This document shows, one piece after another, positions 5,471 to 7,287 of a DNA stretch of 7,287 nt. The notes beneath the pieces were generated by a model, which worked only from the letters and a program-made list of their open reading frames with translations, did not search any database and was not told the DNA's origin. Position numbers and translations under genes: made by a program. Position 1 is the first letter of the stretch; each line of letters opens with the position of its first letter. Origin of the DNA: Gemmatimonadota bacterium (GTDB taxonomy: Bacteria; Gemmatimonadota; Gemmatimonadetes; Gemmatimonadales; Gemmatimonadaceae); NCBI GenBank assembly GCA_003222065.1, contig QHUV01000363.1:1-7287 (forward strand). Direction: 5' to 3'.

Positions 5471-7065
5471 CGTTACGGCGCGCCGGTCCAACGCGTCGCG
5501 AAGCGATCATTCAGCTCGCCGCTCTCCTTGCCGTTCCGCTCCCGCGGCTGAAGTTCGCTGCAACGGATCCGCTCGACGGCACCATCGCGGACTATCAAGC
5601 GGGACGCCGTCGAGGCGAGTGGACCGCTGCCGAAGTCACGACGCGCGCGCTCGAGCGCTGCCGCGCCGAGGGGATGAGATGGCACGCCATCGACTGGTTG
5701 TCCGACACCGCGATCGCCGAAGCACGCGCCGCCGACGCACGCCTGCGTGCTGGACGGACGCATGGTCGCCTCGATGGAGTCCCGGTCTTCGCCAAGGCCA
5801 TCTACGACATGAATGGCTCGCCGACCACCGGCTCGAGCGCCGAGTGGGCGCGACTCTTTCCAACTCCCGTTAGGCGCGACGCGCTCGAGATCGCGCGACT
5901 TCGCGCGGCCGGTGCAATCGTTCTCGGGAAGTCAGCGGCCGACGACTTCGCCTACCGCGGCAACGGCACGAGCAGCCACACCGGACAGGTGCTCAATCCG
6001 TACGATCCCACGGGCACGCGCACGCCCGGAGGCTCGAGCGCGGGCTCGTCGGTCGCGGTCGCGGATGGAATGGCCTTCGCCGCGTTAGGCACGGATGACG
6101 GCGGATCCAACCGCATTCCGGCGCAGTTCACCGGGATCGTCGGGATGAAGCCGACCTTCGGGCTCGTGCCGCGCACGGGAGTGATTCCGACGTGGCCCTA
6201 CCTCGACACCCACGGCCCGGTCGCGCGCTCGGCGGCGGACGCGGCGCTCCTTCTCGCCGCCATCGCTGGAGAGGACTCGTCGGACCCGCTCGCGCTCACC
6301 AGCGCTTTTGACGGCGCGCCGTTCGCGACGCTGCACGAGGATGCACTCTCCGGTGTGCGCCTCGGTCTCGTCGAGGCGCACGTCCCGCGCGGCGAGATGA
6401 GCGCCGAAGCGGTTGCCATCTGGGACCGCGCGTTAGGCGACTTACGCGCCGCGGGCGCGACGGTCGAGCCTTTCACCCCCGCGGTCACCCTCGCCACCTT
6501 TCGCGAAGAGTTTGCCGCCGCGGCGAGCGAACGCGGTGATGTTCCGGTGGACCCGAAGTCGCCGGCGCCGACCGCCAACGCCCTTCTTCGATACTTCGCC
6601 GGAAGAACCGATGACCCACGCCGCGCGATGCGCCTGGGATACGCGGCGTATCGGACGTTCTACGACGTGCTCCCGCCAACGTTCGAGGAGTGCGTGCCAC
6701 TCCTCGATCAGCCGATGACGAGCGACGCGGCCGGTCGCTCCTTCGCTCGCTCACGCGCTACCGTCGTTGCAAAGCTCGCGGACTCCCTGCGCGCGGCGGG
6801 CGTCACGGCGATGGTCTATCCGACGATGCCCTTCAATGCGCCGCGCGCCGTCGATCCTTGGCCGAAGATTCGAACTGCGCTCGCCTACGGCAACTGGCTC
6901 GGACTGCCCGAGGTGTCCATCCCCGCCGGTTTGGGCGCTGACAGAATGCCGGCGATGAACCTCTCGATCGTCGGGCTGCCGGGCACGGACGCGCGGATGC
7001 TGGCGTTGGCACACGCGTACGAGCGACAGTCACGGCGGTTCGTGCCGCCGCCCCGCGGGCTCTGA
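5467..7065 (+). CDS. Tat-exported amidase-signature family hydrolase
   Basis: A 532-residue enzyme of the amidase signature family (Ser-cisSer-Lys hydrolases cleaving C-N amide bonds). All three catalytic residues are present: K110 in PVFAKAIYDMNG, cis-Ser S190 in PGGSSAGSS, and nucleophile S214 in GTDDGGSNRIPAQFTGIVGMKP; the 24-residue gap between the serines matches the family. Other family marks are VLGKSAADDFAY (152-163), LDTHGPVARSAADAALLL (246-263) and the C-terminal GLPEVSIPAG. N-terminal TRREAIIQLAALLAVP looks like a twin-arginine signal, so the enzyme is probably exported folded. Start: GTG at 5467, overlapping the lipoprotein stop as GTGA; no other start codon precedes the conserved domain closely enough. 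The Shine-Dalgarno is poor, consistent with translational coupling. Oddities: the residue after the catalytic lysine is Ala rather than the usual Asp, and rare TTA leucine codons occur at residues 3, 207, 323 and 326, two of them inside GTTAGGC motifs. The substrate cannot be told from sequence; it could be a small amide, a peptide amide or an acylamide. GatA is unlikely because of the export signal. Confidence 0.93.
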   Translation: MTLRRAGPTRREAIIQLAALLAVPLPRLKFAATDPLDGTIADYQAGRRRGEWTAAEVTTRALERCRAEGMRWHAIDWLSDTAIAEARAADARLRAGRTHGRLDGVPVFAKAIYDMNGSPTTGSSAEWARLFPTPVRRDALEIARLRAAGAIVLGKSAADDFAYRGNGTSSHTGQVLNPYDPTGTRTPGGSSAGSSVAVADGMAFAALGTDDGGSNRIPAQFTGIVGMKPTFGLVPRTGVIPTWPYLDTHGPVARSAADAALLLAAIAGEDSSDPLALTSAFDGAPFATLHEDALSGVRLGLVEAHVPRGEMSAEAVAIWDRALGDLRAAGATVEPFTPAVTLATFREEFAAAASERGDVPVDPKSPAPTANALLRYFAGRTDDPRRAMRLGYAAYRTFYDVLPPTFEECVPLLDQPMTSDAAGRSFARSRATVVAKLADSLRAAGVTAMVYPTMPFNAPRAVDPWPKIRTALAYGNWLGLPEVSIPAGLGADRMPAMNLSIVGLPGTDARMLALAHAYERQSRRFVPPPRGL

Positions 7066-7161
7066 GCTGGGATCGAGGTCGGCGCACCGAATCGAGATCG
7101 CGACGTCGCCTAACGAACCCAGCCGAGAGCCAGCCAGTTGAGAGCGATCAGCAGCGAGCCC
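7066..7161. other. Gene-free spacer after the amidase
   Basis: No credible coding region is seen. The spacer holds one GCCTAACG motif copy (7108-7115) and a distant inverted pair GCTGGG (7066-7071) / CCCAGC (7118-7123) with 46 bases between. That pair lacks a T-run and is not a convincing terminator. Confidence 0.5.
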
Positions 7162-7205
7162 CTTTGTCATCCTGAGGGAGCGCAGCGACCGAAGGATCTG
7201 CTGTT
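7162..7205. repeat. Dispersed intergenic repeat of the CATCCTGAG...GAAGGATCTG type
   Basis: The core GTCATCCTGAGGGAGCG (7166-7182) followed by CAGCGACCGAAGGATCTG (7183-7200) is an imperfect palindrome. Outer arms ATCCT (7169-7173) and AGGAT (7193-7197) pair, with GG/CC inside. I recognise this as a widespread short palindromic repeat in intergenic DNA of Acidobacteriota, Gemmatimonadota and similar genomes, often mis-annotated as small proteins containing ILRSLRSLRMT; that peptide appears here on the minus strand. No transposase is present. It lies downstream of the amidase and may affect 3'-end formation. Confidence 0.75.
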
Positions 7206-7224
7206 GTGCAACGAGGAGCGTGGA

Positions 7225-7243
7225 GCGCGCGCAGTGCGCGCGC
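7225..7243. repeat. Perfect GC palindrome
   Basis: GCGCGCGCA, a central G, then TGCGCGCGC: a perfect 9-bp arm palindrome that can form a hairpin or left-handed (Z) DNA because of its alternating purine-pyrimidine run. It sits 25 bases after the dispersed repeat and may be part of the same composite intergenic element. Confidence 0.6.
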
Positions 7244-7287
7244 GACACCAAATAAGCGACGTGCTGTGAGCGCAAGCGAACCAGATC

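Noticed and set aside
7030..7275. Minus-strand 81-residue protein at the right edge
   Set aside because: It is a translation of the dispersed palindromic repeat (LRSLRSLRMT-type peptide), a known source of false small proteins.

Overview
The window looks like ordinary chromosomal DNA of a high-GC soil or sediment bacterium, most likely Gemmatimonadota and less likely Acidobacteriota. This rests on a PadR/ADOP-type MacB-like permease pair (very common in those phyla), many exported and lipoprotein genes, strong G/C bias at third codon positions, and a dispersed CATCCTGAG...GAAGGATCTG intergenic repeat that I associate with such genomes. The phylum is inferred from gene content; no rRNA or marker gene is present.

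Layout. (1) 126-812 (+): an exported protein joining an N-terminal Ig-like (YtkA/FixH/CopC-type) domain to a C-terminal mono-haem cytochrome c domain. (2) A minus-strand block reads right to left: a lipoprotein seven-bladed beta-propeller of the Vgb/SMP-30 type (4805-3774), a very good intrinsic terminator (3717-3750), an N-terminally truncated PadR-like regulator (about 3679-3467), and a full-length 881-residue ADOP-type permease (3474-829). The permease converges on the cytochrome gene with only 16 bases between the stops. (3) A divergent spacer (4806-4999) leads to a plus-strand pair: a DUF4399-like lipoprotein (5000-5470), overlapped by 4 bases by a Tat-exported amidase-signature enzyme (5467-7065). 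(4) The tail (7066-7287) has no gene and carries the dispersed repeat and a GC palindrome.

How the parts fit: every complete product is predicted to be exported or membrane-bound, so the window is a set of envelope genes rather than one pathway. The only clear translational couplings are DUF4399/amidase and the PadR remnant/permease.

I did not find a convincing undescribed system. The items most worth a second look are the decapitated PadR next to an intact permease, an over-represented 8-mer CGTTAGGC that forces rare TTA and AGG codons, the ribosome-binding site held in a hairpin loop ahead of the propeller gene, and the repeat structure at the right edge.
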